Assembly: GCF_019039105.1 (NCBI RefSeq)
Contig: NZ_JAHPIV010000004.1
Span: 62,001 to 126,000, forward strand
Length of the DNA: 64,000 nucleotides
From: Desertibacillus haloalkaliphilus
Lineage (GTDB): Bacteria; Bacillota; Bacilli; Bacillales; KJ1-10-99
Direction of reading: 5' to 3'
The notes under the pieces were generated by a model. The model searched no databases. It was not told the origin of the DNA and worked only from the letters and a program-made list of their open reading frames with translations. Within the stretch, counting starts at the first letter, position 1; each line of letters opens with the position of its first letter. Of the stretch, positions 41,609 to 51,426 are shown piece after piece. The position numbers and the translations under genes were made by a program.

Positions 41609-42349
41609 ATGAGATTACAAGATAAAGTTGCAATTATTACAGGTGCCGGACGCGGAATTGGTGCAGCCACGGCAAAAAAGTTTGCAAGCGAAGGTGCTAA
41701 AGTAGTTGTTGTCGATCTAAAAGAAGAAGATAGTCATCAAACGGTGGCGGAACTAAAAGAAAATGGTTCTGAAGCAATTGCAAAATGTGTAAACGTTACC
41801 AAACGTCCACAAGTTGAGCAGCTAATGGATGAAATAATTAAAGAGTTTGGTAGAGTTGATGTCGTTATCAATAACGCTGGGATTACCGCTGATTCTCAAT
41901 TATTAAAGATGAGTGAAGAGCAGTGGGATGATGTGATTAACGTCAATTTAAAAGGTGTATTTAACGTTACTCAAGCTGCTGCTAAAGTGATGAAAGAGCA
42001 AAAATCAGGCGTCATTTTAAATGCCTCGTCCATTGTTGGTTCTTACGGGAATTTCGGTCAGACAAACTATGCTGCTGCAAAATGGGGCGTAAATGGCATG
42101 ACTAAGACATGGGCAAAAGAGTTAGGAAAATACGGGATTCGTGTGAATGCGGTCGCACCTGGATTTATCCTGACTCCAATGACCGAAAAAATGCCCGAAC
42201 ATGTACTTGATATGATGAAGGACAAAGCACCATTACAAGACCTCGGCACACCAGAAGACATCGCAAATGGCTACGCCTTCCTCGCTTCTGATGAAGCTCG
42301 TTTTATTACGGGAACAATTCTAAGTATTGATGGTGGCGTCGTCATATAA
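41609..42349 (+). CDS. 3-oxoacyl-ACP/acyl-CoA reductase, FabG-like SDR
   Basis: A 246-residue SDR with TGAGRGIGAATAKKFASEGA, NNAGITADSQLLKMSEEQWD, the catalytic serine in LNASSIVGSYGNFGQTNY with YAAAKWGVNGMT, and ITGTILSIDGGVVI at the end. The NNAGITxDxLxxxM and G.QxNYxAxK pattern is that of FabG and PhaB, which interconvert 3-oxoacyl and 3-hydroxyacyl thioesters using NADPH. As an extra copy among CoA-degradation genes it may act in the catabolic direction. Confidence 0.88.
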   Translation: MRLQDKVAIITGAGRGIGAATAKKFASEGAKVVVVDLKEEDSHQTVAELKENGSEAIAKCVNVTKRPQVEQLMDEIIKEFGRVDVVINNAGITADSQLLKMSEEQWDDVINVNLKGVFNVTQAAAKVMKEQKSGVILNASSIVGSYGNFGQTNYAAAKWGVNGMTKTWAKELGKYGIRVNAVAPGFILTPMTEKMPEHVLDMMKDKAPLQDLGTPEDIANGYAFLASDEARFITGTILSIDGGVVI

Positions 42350-42359
42350 CGGAGACTAT

Positions 42360-42400
42360 AAGCACAACATTTTTTTTAGACTAGATCTTTGTGCTTTTTT
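42360..42400 (+). terminator. Rho-independent terminator after the FabG-like gene
   Basis: AAGCACAA (42360-42367) pairs with TTGTGCTT (42389-42396), followed by a T tract to 42400. Confidence 0.85.
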
Positions 42401-42515
42401 GTTATTTTCTATTGAATCATCTTACAAATCAATGACCAATGAATGGTGGTTTATAAGTGTCATTCATAACCGTCGTGTTGATCACTTACTCTTAAAGTTA
42501 GAAGGGAGATTTAGG

Positions 42516-43490
42516 ATGAAAAACACCTTACCTCAACAACTTACTGAGCAACTGGAAATTCCAGTTATTGCTGCACCGATGTTTTTGATATCTAGCCCTA
42601 AATTAGTTATCGAAAGCTGCAAATCAGGAATCATAGGTTCATTTCCACTATTAAATGCTAGAACAGGAGCTATTTTAGAAGATTGGTTACAACAAATTAC
42701 GACTGAACTTGAACAAATTAAATCCGAGGAACCTAGTCGCCGTGTGGCGCCATGGGCTGTAAATTTTATCGTACACCGGTCAAACAAACGATTTGAAGAA
42801 GATTTAGAGCTAATTAAAAAATATCAACCGCCCATCGTTATCACATCTCTAGGTAATCCAAAACCTATTGTCAAGATCGTCCATGACTATGGAGGGCTTG
42901 TCTTTTCAGATGTTGCTAACCTGGCACATGCTAGAAAGGCTGCTGACACAGGTGTCGATGGGCTGATCCTAGTTTGTAACGGGGCAGGAGGTCATGCTGG
43001 TACAACAAACCCATTCGCATTCATTAGCGCTGTCAAACAGTTTTGGGATGGAATAACGATATTAGCTGGATCAATCACCAATGGTCAAGATATTCTTGCC
43101 AGTCAAGCGCTAGGAGCCGACATTAGTTACATGGGTACGCGATTTATCGCAGCTTCAGAAAGCTTTGCGAGCGATGATTACCAACAAATGCTGATCGATT
43201 CCACTTTCGAAGATCTAGTTTATACAGATGCGTTTAGTGGTGTCAATGCTAACTACTTAATCCCAAGTATTCAAAAAGCAGGCCTAGATCCGGAGAATCT
43301 GCAAAAAAAGGAAGACATAGACTTTTCCGAAATGGATCAATCAAAACCTAAAGCAAACGCTTGGAAAGATATTTGGTCTGCCGGACAAGGGGTAACCACA
43401 ATTAAAGATGTCAAGCCAGTGGCTGACATTATTACTGAACTGAAAAACGATTATCATCATGCACTTGATGCATTGGTAAAAAACAAGTAA
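42516..43490 (+). CDS. Nitronate monooxygenase-like flavoprotein (NPD family)
   Basis: A 324-residue FMN TIM-barrel protein. LEIPVIAAPMFLIS at the N-terminus, VTSLGNP-like VITSLGNPKPI, DGLILVCNGAGGHAG with TTNPFAFISAVKQFW, and AGSITNGQDILASQALGADISYMGTRFIAASES are family blocks; GAGGHAG contains the histidine that acts as general base in nitronate monooxygenases. The substrate here may be an alkyl nitronate or an enoyl/acyl compound (the FabK branch is related). The ATG at 42516 is used because AGAAGGGAG lies 7 bases upstream; the open frame extends upstream to 42327. It is behind a terminator and heads a two-gene unit with the MBL-fold gene. Confidence 0.88.
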   Translation: MKNTLPQQLTEQLEIPVIAAPMFLISSPKLVIESCKSGIIGSFPLLNARTGAILEDWLQQITTELEQIKSEEPSRRVAPWAVNFIVHRSNKRFEEDLELIKKYQPPIVITSLGNPKPIVKIVHDYGGLVFSDVANLAHARKAADTGVDGLILVCNGAGGHAGTTNPFAFISAVKQFWDGITILAGSITNGQDILASQALGADISYMGTRFIAASESFASDDYQQMLIDSTFEDLVYTDAFSGVNANYLIPSIQKAGLDPENLQKKEDIDFSEMDQSKPKANAWKDIWSAGQGVTTIKDVKPVADIITELKNDYHHALDALVKNK

Positions 43491-43534
43491 AACATCTCAA
43501 AAAAGACCTAGTAGATAATTATGGAGGATGACGT

Positions 43535-44476
43535 ATGCTAAATCAATTAGGATTAACGAAAGTGACTATCGACTTGCCGTTTCGACTAAATCATGTCAAT
43601 TGTTACCTTGCTGAAAATGAAAAAGGCCTAACCATTATTGATACAGGCTTAAACAATGATCAATCACGCATGACATGGGAAAAATATGTTGGCAATAAAC
43701 AGGTTGAAAAACTATTCATCACACATTATCACCCTGATCACTATGGATATGCGGGCGAGCTACAACAACGAACCGGAGCTTCTGTTTGGATGTCGGAGGT
43801 TGATACTGCACTAGCGGATAAATTTTTAAACGATGAATCGACTGGTTTAACAAAAGTATTTTTTGAACTATGTGGTGTTGGAGAGGACCTATTGGTTCAG
43901 TTGGCAGATAATTCAACCAACTTCCGTTCGCGTGTCACACCTCAACCAAGAGTAGATTACTATTTTGAAGAAAATAAGAAGGTTGTCATTGGTGAACTCG
44001 CATATGACGTAATTTTTACACCGGGACATTCAAGTGGTCTCGTATGCTTTTATAATAAGGAAAAAGATGTTCTTATATCAACTGACCACATTCTTCCAAA
44101 AATTACGCCAAATATCTCTTGTACCATTTATGGCTTAGATAATCCATTAGCTAATTACTTTGAATCGTTACAGAAAATAAAACAACTTGATGCTTCGTAT
44201 GTCATTCCTTCTCATGGTGAACCATTTTATCATGCTAATCAGAGAATTGATGAGATCATCGCTCACCATGATGAGCGATTGGAACGAACACTAGAGATTT
44301 TGACATCTGAGGTAACGGTTCTAGAAGCATCTAAACAATTGTTCAGAAAGGAGCTTACAGTCCATGAAATGAATTTTGCTATAGGGGAAACGATGGCACA
44401 CCTCGAATATTTATATCACAAAAATGAGTGCGTAAAAGAAAACGTCAACGGCAGATTGATGTATTACCGTAAATAA
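43535..44476 (+). CDS. MBL-fold metallohydrolase
   Basis: A 313-residue metallo-beta-lactamase-fold enzyme. The metal site is THYHPDHYGYAGE (HxHxDH), with further ligands in VIFTPGHSSGLVC and the aspartate in LISTDHILP; the last histidine is in VIPSHGEPFYH. C-terminal residues about 225-313 form a helical domain as in glyoxalase-II-like or thioesterase-like hydrolases. Position after a nitronate monooxygenase-like gene and near acyl-CoA genes allows an acyl-thioester hydrolase role, which is inference. GGAGGATGAC precedes the ATG. Confidence 0.9.
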   Translation: MLNQLGLTKVTIDLPFRLNHVNCYLAENEKGLTIIDTGLNNDQSRMTWEKYVGNKQVEKLFITHYHPDHYGYAGELQQRTGASVWMSEVDTALADKFLNDESTGLTKVFFELCGVGEDLLVQLADNSTNFRSRVTPQPRVDYYFEENKKVVIGELAYDVIFTPGHSSGLVCFYNKEKDVLISTDHILPKITPNISCTIYGLDNPLANYFESLQKIKQLDASYVIPSHGEPFYHANQRIDEIIAHHDERLERTLEILTSEVTVLEASKQLFRKELTVHEMNFAIGETMAHLEYLYHKNECVKENVNGRLMYYRK

Positions 44477-44556
44477 TCGATTGACCCTAGCTAGAACTCA
44501 TAAATCCCCCCCCTCAGTCATATAAACATAAAAAGCTAAGAGAGGGGATGGGGTAG

Positions 44557-44835
44557 GTGAATAAAAAGACGATCAAGCAGATTAAAGAGACAGTGAATGA
44601 TATTTTAGCTACAACAAAGAAAAGCAATATAAGTGAAGCTGAGACTCTTAAACAAACGATTGTAGGATTAACAGAAGCCATTGAACAACTTACGCTAGTG
44701 ATATCGAATGGTAACGATCAGGAGGCATTACAATTAGCCAAAAAACAATTGGACATCGTTTATCAACAGCTCAATAATGAGGAGAAGAAAAATGACCATG
44801 AACGACCGTTTGTTCAATATCCATTTAATGAATAA
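44557..44835 (+). CDS. Small helical protein of unknown function
   Basis: A 92-residue protein with no recognised domain: KQIKETVNDILATTKKSN followed by ETLKQTIVGLTEAIEQLTLV, then LAKKQLDIVYQQLNNEE. It looks like a short coiled coil with an acidic, polar tail. The start is GTG, preceded by GAGGGGATGGGG. It may be cotranscribed with the MBL-fold gene. I do not recognise the family. Confidence 0.55.
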   Translation: MNKKTIKQIKETVNDILATTKKSNISEAETLKQTIVGLTEAIEQLTLVISNGNDQEALQLAKKQLDIVYQQLNNEEKKNDHERPFVQYPFNE

Positions 44836-44844
44836 ACATTAAGA

Positions 44845-44938
44845 AGGGCCTGTCCTAAAGCAAGTAGTGATTATCTCAGTTGCTTCATTTATCAACATGT
44901 ACAAAAATGAGATAAGAGCCACTTATCGGACAGACCCT
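44845..44938. repeat. 94-bp hairpin, terminator or MITE-like element
   Basis: Ends AGGGCCTGTCC (44845-44855) and GGACAGACCCT (44928-44938) pair with one mismatch, and inner segments TTATCTCA (44871-44878) and TGAGATAA (44908-44915) also pair. It sits between two convergent genes and would terminate both. The two halves are divergent inverted copies of one another, as in small transposable elements. Confidence 0.6.
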
Positions 44939-44955
44939 GTTTCTCTTTCCTTCGA

Positions 44956-46287
44956 TTAGATCGGAATGAAATCCTTTTGAAAGCCAGTTCGTTGTGCCAA
45001 ACGCTCAAGCTTACGATTCATATAGTTACGATCGAGTTCTAATAGCAGTTGGTGATCTAAAGCTTCTAATATATATCGGCTAAAGTCCCAAATTTCTTTT
45101 TTTATCTCACCATTATTTTGCTCAGCAATCACTTGTAAGGCTTCGATAATTGCTGCGAGGACAGAAATATCTTCACTTGAATATTGTCTAATTTGGTAAA
45201 AACTTTTATATAAGTAATCAGAAAAGCTTGGCTGCTCAATAATGAGACGGAGACTTCGTTTATCATCATTAAAAAAAGAACGATGGAGATTTTTATTACC
45301 CAATCTTGCTAAGATTTTCCCTAATTGTCGAATGCAGCTAATCGCCGTATTTGGATCATTAATGCCTGGAGAAAGTGCCCGAAGTCCAATTTCAACAATC
45401 TTTGTTATCCCAAACTCAACATCTTGAATGGTCGCTCGTTCACTACCGAAACTAAAAAACGTTAGGTAATCCGTCTCAATTTTATTCCCTTCCAAATTAT
45501 ATAACAATAACAACGTCGACCCTTTATCGACATAATCTCCTAATCTTTTCTCTAGTTTTATAATACAGTTATCAGCTTTCGCTTTCTCAACCAGGTCTTC
45601 AATATCAATGAGTTGTAAATAACCAGAAACGATTGACTGAATTTCTTTTGGCTCCATTTGTGTAATTTCTTCACTTTCCCAATCTTCCCACGGAGCATCT
45701 TTATGGTTGTGAGTTTCCTCATTAAAGTTCTTGTCAATAGATTTTATCGTATCAGCACAGATATGGTGGATTAAATTACTAACTTGTATCCAGTTCCCAA
45801 CGTGGTGAATAAAGAAGACGAAAAAACCGACACAAATAAACGCAACCACCACAGCAAGGGCAGGTGAGATAAACAGAGCATCATCATCATACCGCTCACG
45901 TAGCAAAAGTAACAACAATGTAGAATAAATAAAACCGCCAATAAAAACCCCTAATACTCGCTGTGTACTATGGTCCATCATAAAATCTTGTAACGTCCGT
46001 GGTGAAAATTGTGATAGGTACGTCGTTAAAACAACCATAATTGACGAAAACGTGATTGTCGTCATTGTAAGTAAAGAAGCAGAAATTGCTCCTAAAAGAG
46101 TTTGTGCAAGTGCAATATCGGTCAATAACCAATCACGCATCCACTGGGCATGACCCATTGAAGGTACGGACACATCAATCAAAAAGCAAACGACGGCCAA
46201 CACAAAGGCCAATACTCCGTAAAAACTCGGAATAAACCAAAAACTCGCACGAATCTTAAATAATATTTTAGAAAAGGAACCTGTCAT
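44956..46287 (-). CDS. DUF2254 family membrane protein
   Basis: A 443-residue protein with four N-terminal membrane segments (around residues 17-37, 60-85, 105-130 and 140-165) and a large cytoplasmic C-terminal part. TTITFSSIMVVLTTYLSQFSPR and GFIYSTLLLLLLR are the membrane signature; the middle SGYLQLIDIEDLVEKA and GIRALSPGINDPNTA-like LRALSPGINDPNTAISCI are hallmarks of DUF2254. Function is unknown; the domain arrangement suggests a membrane-linked regulatory or channel role. AAGGGG lies before the ATG on the minus strand. Confidence 0.88.
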   Translation of the reverse strand: MTGSFSKILFKIRASFWFIPSFYGVLAFVLAVVCFLIDVSVPSMGHAQWMRDWLLTDIALAQTLLGAISASLLTMTTITFSSIMVVLTTYLSQFSPRTLQDFMMDHSTQRVLGVFIGGFIYSTLLLLLLRERYDDDALFISPALAVVVAFICVGFFVFFIHHVGNWIQVSNLIHHICADTIKSIDKNFNEETHNHKDAPWEDWESEEITQMEPKEIQSIVSGYLQLIDIEDLVEKAKADNCIIKLEKRLGDYVDKGSTLLLLYNLEGNKIETDYLTFFSFGSERATIQDVEFGITKIVEIGLRALSPGINDPNTAISCIRQLGKILARLGNKNLHRSFFNDDKRSLRLIIEQPSFSDYLYKSFYQIRQYSSEDISVLAAIIEALQVIAEQNNGEIKKEIWDFSRYILEALDHQLLLELDRNYMNRKLERLAQRTGFQKDFIPI

Positions 46288-46380
46288 ACATAAACCCCTT
46301 ACCCAGTTTATTTAAATTAGTTTAACCAGGTTATAGGAGTTTATGATATATCCTAGAGGATGACTTATTTCCTATTTCAT

Positions 46381-46677
46381 TTAAGTAAATTGATCACGAA
46401 TTTTACCACTCATCATTTCTGGTGTCCACTGCGGCTCCCACACGATGTTAACTTGAATTGCCCCGACATTTGGTAAGGATTCAACAGCAGAATGAACGCC
46501 TGATTTCATCATGTCGTGTAGTGGGCAACCAGGTGTTGTAAGCGTCATTGTGATGATAATGTCATTATTATCAATCTTCACACCGTAGATTAACCCTAAA
46601 TTTACAACGTCAACACCAAGTTCTGGATCAATCACCGTTTCTAATTTCTCGTATACCTGTTCTTTTGTCATTGCCAT
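46381..46677 (-). CDS. MIP18-family Fe-S cluster assembly factor (SufT/PaaD-like)
   Basis: A 98-residue DUF59 protein with the family signatures VIDPELGVDVVNLGLIYG and TLTTPGCPLHDMMKSGV, containing the conserved cysteine, and then VNIVWEPQWTPEMMS. These proteins help build or repair Fe-S clusters or metal sites. GGGAGGG lies before the ATG. It is the third gene (28 bp gap) of a minus-strand set with the oxidase-like membrane protein and DUF2249 protein, which suggests maturation of a respiratory metal enzyme. Confidence 0.92.
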   Translation of the reverse strand: MAMTKEQVYEKLETVIDPELGVDVVNLGLIYGVKIDNNDIIITMTLTTPGCPLHDMMKSGVHSAVESLPNVGAIQVNIVWEPQWTPEMMSGKIRDQFT

Positions 46678-46705
46678 TTTAAAATCCCTCCCGACAAAAT
46701 TGCTA

Positions 46706-47998
46706 TTAAGAATACGTAAACACAGCCAACAGATGTATTAAAAAGTAAATCGTTACTAAAGCCAAACTAATTTGTCCTATCATTATAATTGTGGTTAGTT
46801 GCAACGCAATTCCAATAGCCAAAACAATAACAGCAATGGCCATCAATACTAGTCGACGCTGCACTTTCGTTTCATCAATTAATTGATGAAGAGACGGAAC
46901 ATTTTCCTTACCCACTCGTTTACCGAAAGCAAACGTCCACCAAAGAAATGGAATGATTTTTGAGGTGTAACCTAAAATGGTTATATTTACCCACCCTAAT
47001 AAATAAAGCACCGAGATTACAGTTAAGAATGTTAGGTTGGAAAACAGATGTGTATCTATAGTTAAAACTACTAAAATACCTGCACTAATGATGATGAACC
47101 AATCGATAATTCTTACCGTTAACGCAATTCCTTTCCCAGGATTCTTCTTAAATTTCTTAGAAATGATCTGCTTTATATGCAGTCGGTAAACAACAAGGAT
47201 CACTAACAATAAGAACAATCCTACCCACGTTAGACTAAATGAAACAGGCATAAAGAAGCTTGAAGTAATCGTTAGTAGTGAGACGTGTAGTAATACTAAT
47301 ATCCACTTTTGCAAACGCTCCGGATAACCATGTGACAGGTAAAACATCGGCAACATTTTGAAGCTGTAACCGATAATTAAAAAGAGGAACCAGCCAATAA
47401 AGCCAAACCAAATGTGCGATGCAAGAAGAGATGAATGGATATCACCAAACAGTGGATATTGAAAATTGATAACCATCAAAAATCCGAAAATAATCGTTAA
47501 CAATAAATAAAAGAGTGCACTATACATTGCAAAAAGAATTGGATTCCATGCCCTCGTCTTAAAAATGGTCAGTAAAATATTACTAATAAATAAGAGTGTC
47601 CCAATAATCACTAGGGCTCCCGAGATGATTAGCGTTACCGTGTTAAATTCGAAAAATCCGATCAGTAACCCGATACTTCCAGCTGTATATAAAAAGTAAT
47701 GAACCATCCCTAATCTCGTACTAAACAATTCATTTTGAGTCACCACAGGGACTAACTGATAGACAGCTCCCATGACAAACATCGTCGCCCAACCTAACAC
47801 AAACAAGTGAACGGCTGCGATTGTCGACACCTGTCGCACTCCGCTCGTATGAAAAAGACCACCGGCAAACAAAAGCAGGATCGAAAAAATAAGTAATGAT
47901 AGAAAACCCGTTATCATAAATGAAAATGGTAAATAAAAGTTTTGCCTGGAAGAGTCAGTCATCAATGTTGTGTTCTGTACACTTGCTGCAGTTCCCAT
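46706..47998 (-). CDS. Haem-copper-oxidase subunit I-like orphan membrane protein
   Basis: A 430-residue protein with about 12 membrane segments. AAVHLFVLGWATMFVMGAVYQLVPV has a histidine in a helix in the style of the haem-ligand helices of cbb3-type subunit I, and LLASHIWFGFIGWFLFLIIGYSFKMLPMF provides another. No partner subunit (CcoO, CcoP or NorC) and no CuB-type cluster of histidines is obvious, so it is an orphan paralogue. The ATG at 47998 is used, with GAGAGGG upstream; the longer frame overlaps the DUF2249 gene. NO or nitrite-linked roles are inferred from the neighbourhood only. Confidence 0.75.
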   Translation of the reverse strand: MGTAASVQNTTLMTDSSRQNFYLPFSFMITGFLSLLIFSILLLFAGGLFHTSGVRQVSTIAAVHLFVLGWATMFVMGAVYQLVPVVTQNELFSTRLGMVHYFLYTAGSIGLLIGFFEFNTVTLIISGALVIIGTLLFISNILLTIFKTRAWNPILFAMYSALFYLLLTIIFGFLMVINFQYPLFGDIHSSLLASHIWFGFIGWFLFLIIGYSFKMLPMFYLSHGYPERLQKWILVLLHVSLLTITSSFFMPVSFSLTWVGLFLLLVILVVYRLHIKQIISKKFKKNPGKGIALTVRIIDWFIIISAGILVVLTIDTHLFSNLTFLTVISVLYLLGWVNITILGYTSKIIPFLWWTFAFGKRVGKENVPSLHQLIDETKVQRRLVLMAIAVIVLAIGIALQLTTIIMIGQISLALVTIYFLIHLLAVFTYS

Positions 47999-48003
47999 GA
48001 TCG

Positions 48004-48549
48004 TTATCCCTCTCTTTTGACAATCGTAATTTCGACAGACCCATCCTGACACTCAATGTGGGAGTGCTTATAGCCAAGTTGCTCCAATTCTTCAATTAAA
48101 AATACTGGTACACGATCATTTCTAATCTTTAATGTCTCATCGTCAGACATTTTTTCAAGCTTTGATAACGTGCGAATCATTGGTTGTGGTGGCTCTAGAC
48201 CACGATTATCTATATAATAATGATCACCAAGGCTTATACTAGGATCATGGCTTGAATCTGATAATTGACCTTTCTGTGCGTCTTCTTCTTTTTTCTTAAA
48301 GAAAGAGAAACGCTTTTTCTTCTTTTTAAAGGTAGTTACATAATAATTGTTGTCTATTTTTTCTACTTCATTTGTAAATCCTTTAGTCTTAAGTAGTGAG
48401 AGCAATGGTTTTGGCTTGAATGTTGTGTGTAAGATAAAGGTATCATCTTTTTCCAATGATTTAACAGCTTTCATAATTTTTTGAAACGGCTCGATCTTAT
48501 TTTTAAGATCTTCACGCACATCTAACTCCACCACTTTCCCTTTTGCCAT
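48004..48549 (-). CDS. Tandem DUF2249 domain protein
   Basis: A 181-residue soluble protein with two DUF2249 (SirA/TusA-like fold) domains. The first, about residues 5-75, holds VVELDVREDLKNKIEPFQKI and DDTFILHTTFKPKPLLSLL; a lysine-rich linker (FKKKKKRFSFFKKKEE) follows; the second, about 105-181, holds YYIDNRGLEPPQPMIRTLSKL and VPVFLIEELEQLGYKH. DUF2249 genes are often found with nitric-oxide and haem-copper genes. The ATG at 48549 follows AGGAGG by 7 bases. It starts the minus-strand operon, 5 bp before the oxidase-like gene. Confidence 0.88.
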   Translation of the reverse strand: MAKGKVVELDVREDLKNKIEPFQKIMKAVKSLEKDDTFILHTTFKPKPLLSLLKTKGFTNEVEKIDNNYYVTTFKKKKKRFSFFKKKEEDAQKGQLSDSSHDPSISLGDHYYIDNRGLEPPQPMIRTLSKLEKMSDDETLKIRNDRVPVFLIEELEQLGYKHSHIECQDGSVEITIVKREG

Positions 48550-48647
48550 TACTAGCACCTCCTCTGTGTTTTGTTACTGAAAGAATAGTACATAACCACA
48601 GTAGATGCAGTGACAGTTGTCACCACGCAAATCTCAAGCAACTTCCT

Positions 48648-48675
48648 TTGCTCAATTTGTGAAATCGTTTACAAT
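48648..48675 (+). promoter_or_regulatory. Sigma-A promoter of yneT
   Basis: TTGCTC (48648-48653), a 16-bp spacer, TACAAT (48670-48675). It lies 41 bp before the yneT start. Confidence 0.75.
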
Positions 48676-48716
48676 AGAGGTATAAATAACCAATTTAAAC
48701 GAGGGAGTGTATTACC

Positions 48717-49130
48717 ATGGAATTTGAAAACCCAAGCCGAGAAGAGATTAAGGAAGTTCTAAAAAAAGCGAATCGAATTGCCGTTGTTGGCTTATCAAAT
48801 AACCCAGAACGAACGTCTTATATGGTTACTGAAGCGATGCAGGCTGCAGGGTATGAAATTATTCCTGTTAATCCAATGGTTGATGAAGTATTAGGACAAA
48901 AGGCCGTTTCTTCTCTTAAAGAAATCGATGGTCATGTCGATATCGTTAATGTCTTTCGACGTAGTGAGCATTTACCCGCGGTAGCAAAAGAAGCTGCGGA
49001 AATAAAACCAGACGTATTTTGGGCACAATTAGGAGTAGAGCATGAAGAAGCCTATGAAATTTGTAAAGAAAACCAGATCACTTGTATCATGGATCGGTGT
49101 ATAAAAGTAGAACACGCCCTGACAAAATAA
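48717..49130 (+). CDS. yneT: CoA-binding domain protein, YneT-like
   Basis: A 137-residue single CoA-binding (Rossmann) domain protein: RIAVVGLSNNPERTSYMV, GYEIIPVNPMVDEVLGQKA, VDIVNVFRRSEHLPAVA and AQLGVEHEEAYEICKEN then IMDRCIKVEH. It matches Bacillus YneT and related PF13380 proteins of unknown physiological role. In Bacillus subtilis yneT precedes parE-parC, and the same order is kept here. CGAGGGAG precedes the ATG. Confidence 0.92.
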   Translation: MEFENPSREEIKEVLKKANRIAVVGLSNNPERTSYMVTEAMQAAGYEIIPVNPMVDEVLGQKAVSSLKEIDGHVDIVNVFRRSEHLPAVAKEAAEIKPDVFWAQLGVEHEEAYEICKENQITCIMDRCIKVEHALTK

Positions 49131-49139
49131 CTGTTTAAC

Positions 49140-49177
49140 AAAGCTCTTAACATATATGCCAAATGTTAGGGGCTTTT
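49140..49177 (+). terminator. Rho-independent terminator after yneT
   Basis: AAAGCTCTTAACAT (49140-49153) pairs with ATGTTAGGGGCTTTT (49163-49177), with two G-U or mismatched positions, ending in TTTTG. Confidence 0.75.
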
Positions 49178-49207
49178 GTCACTTTTGCGCGAAATGAAGG
49201 AAAAAGG

Positions 49208-49235
49208 TTGCGAAACAAAAAAATAAAGATACAAT
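49208..49235 (+). promoter_or_regulatory. Sigma-A promoter, probably for parE-parC
   Basis: TTGCGA (49208-49213), 16-bp spacer, TACAAT (49230-49235), giving a leader of roughly 210 bases before the parE GTG. Confidence 0.6.
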
Positions 49236-49323
49236 GAATTAAAGACAGCAACTGCAGATACTATAAAACTCAGCTACGAACAACAATAGAAACAAATGTT
49301 CCTTTATGGTAATATATTCATGA

Positions 49324-51423
<2,100 letters not shown>

Positions 51424-51426
51424 AGC

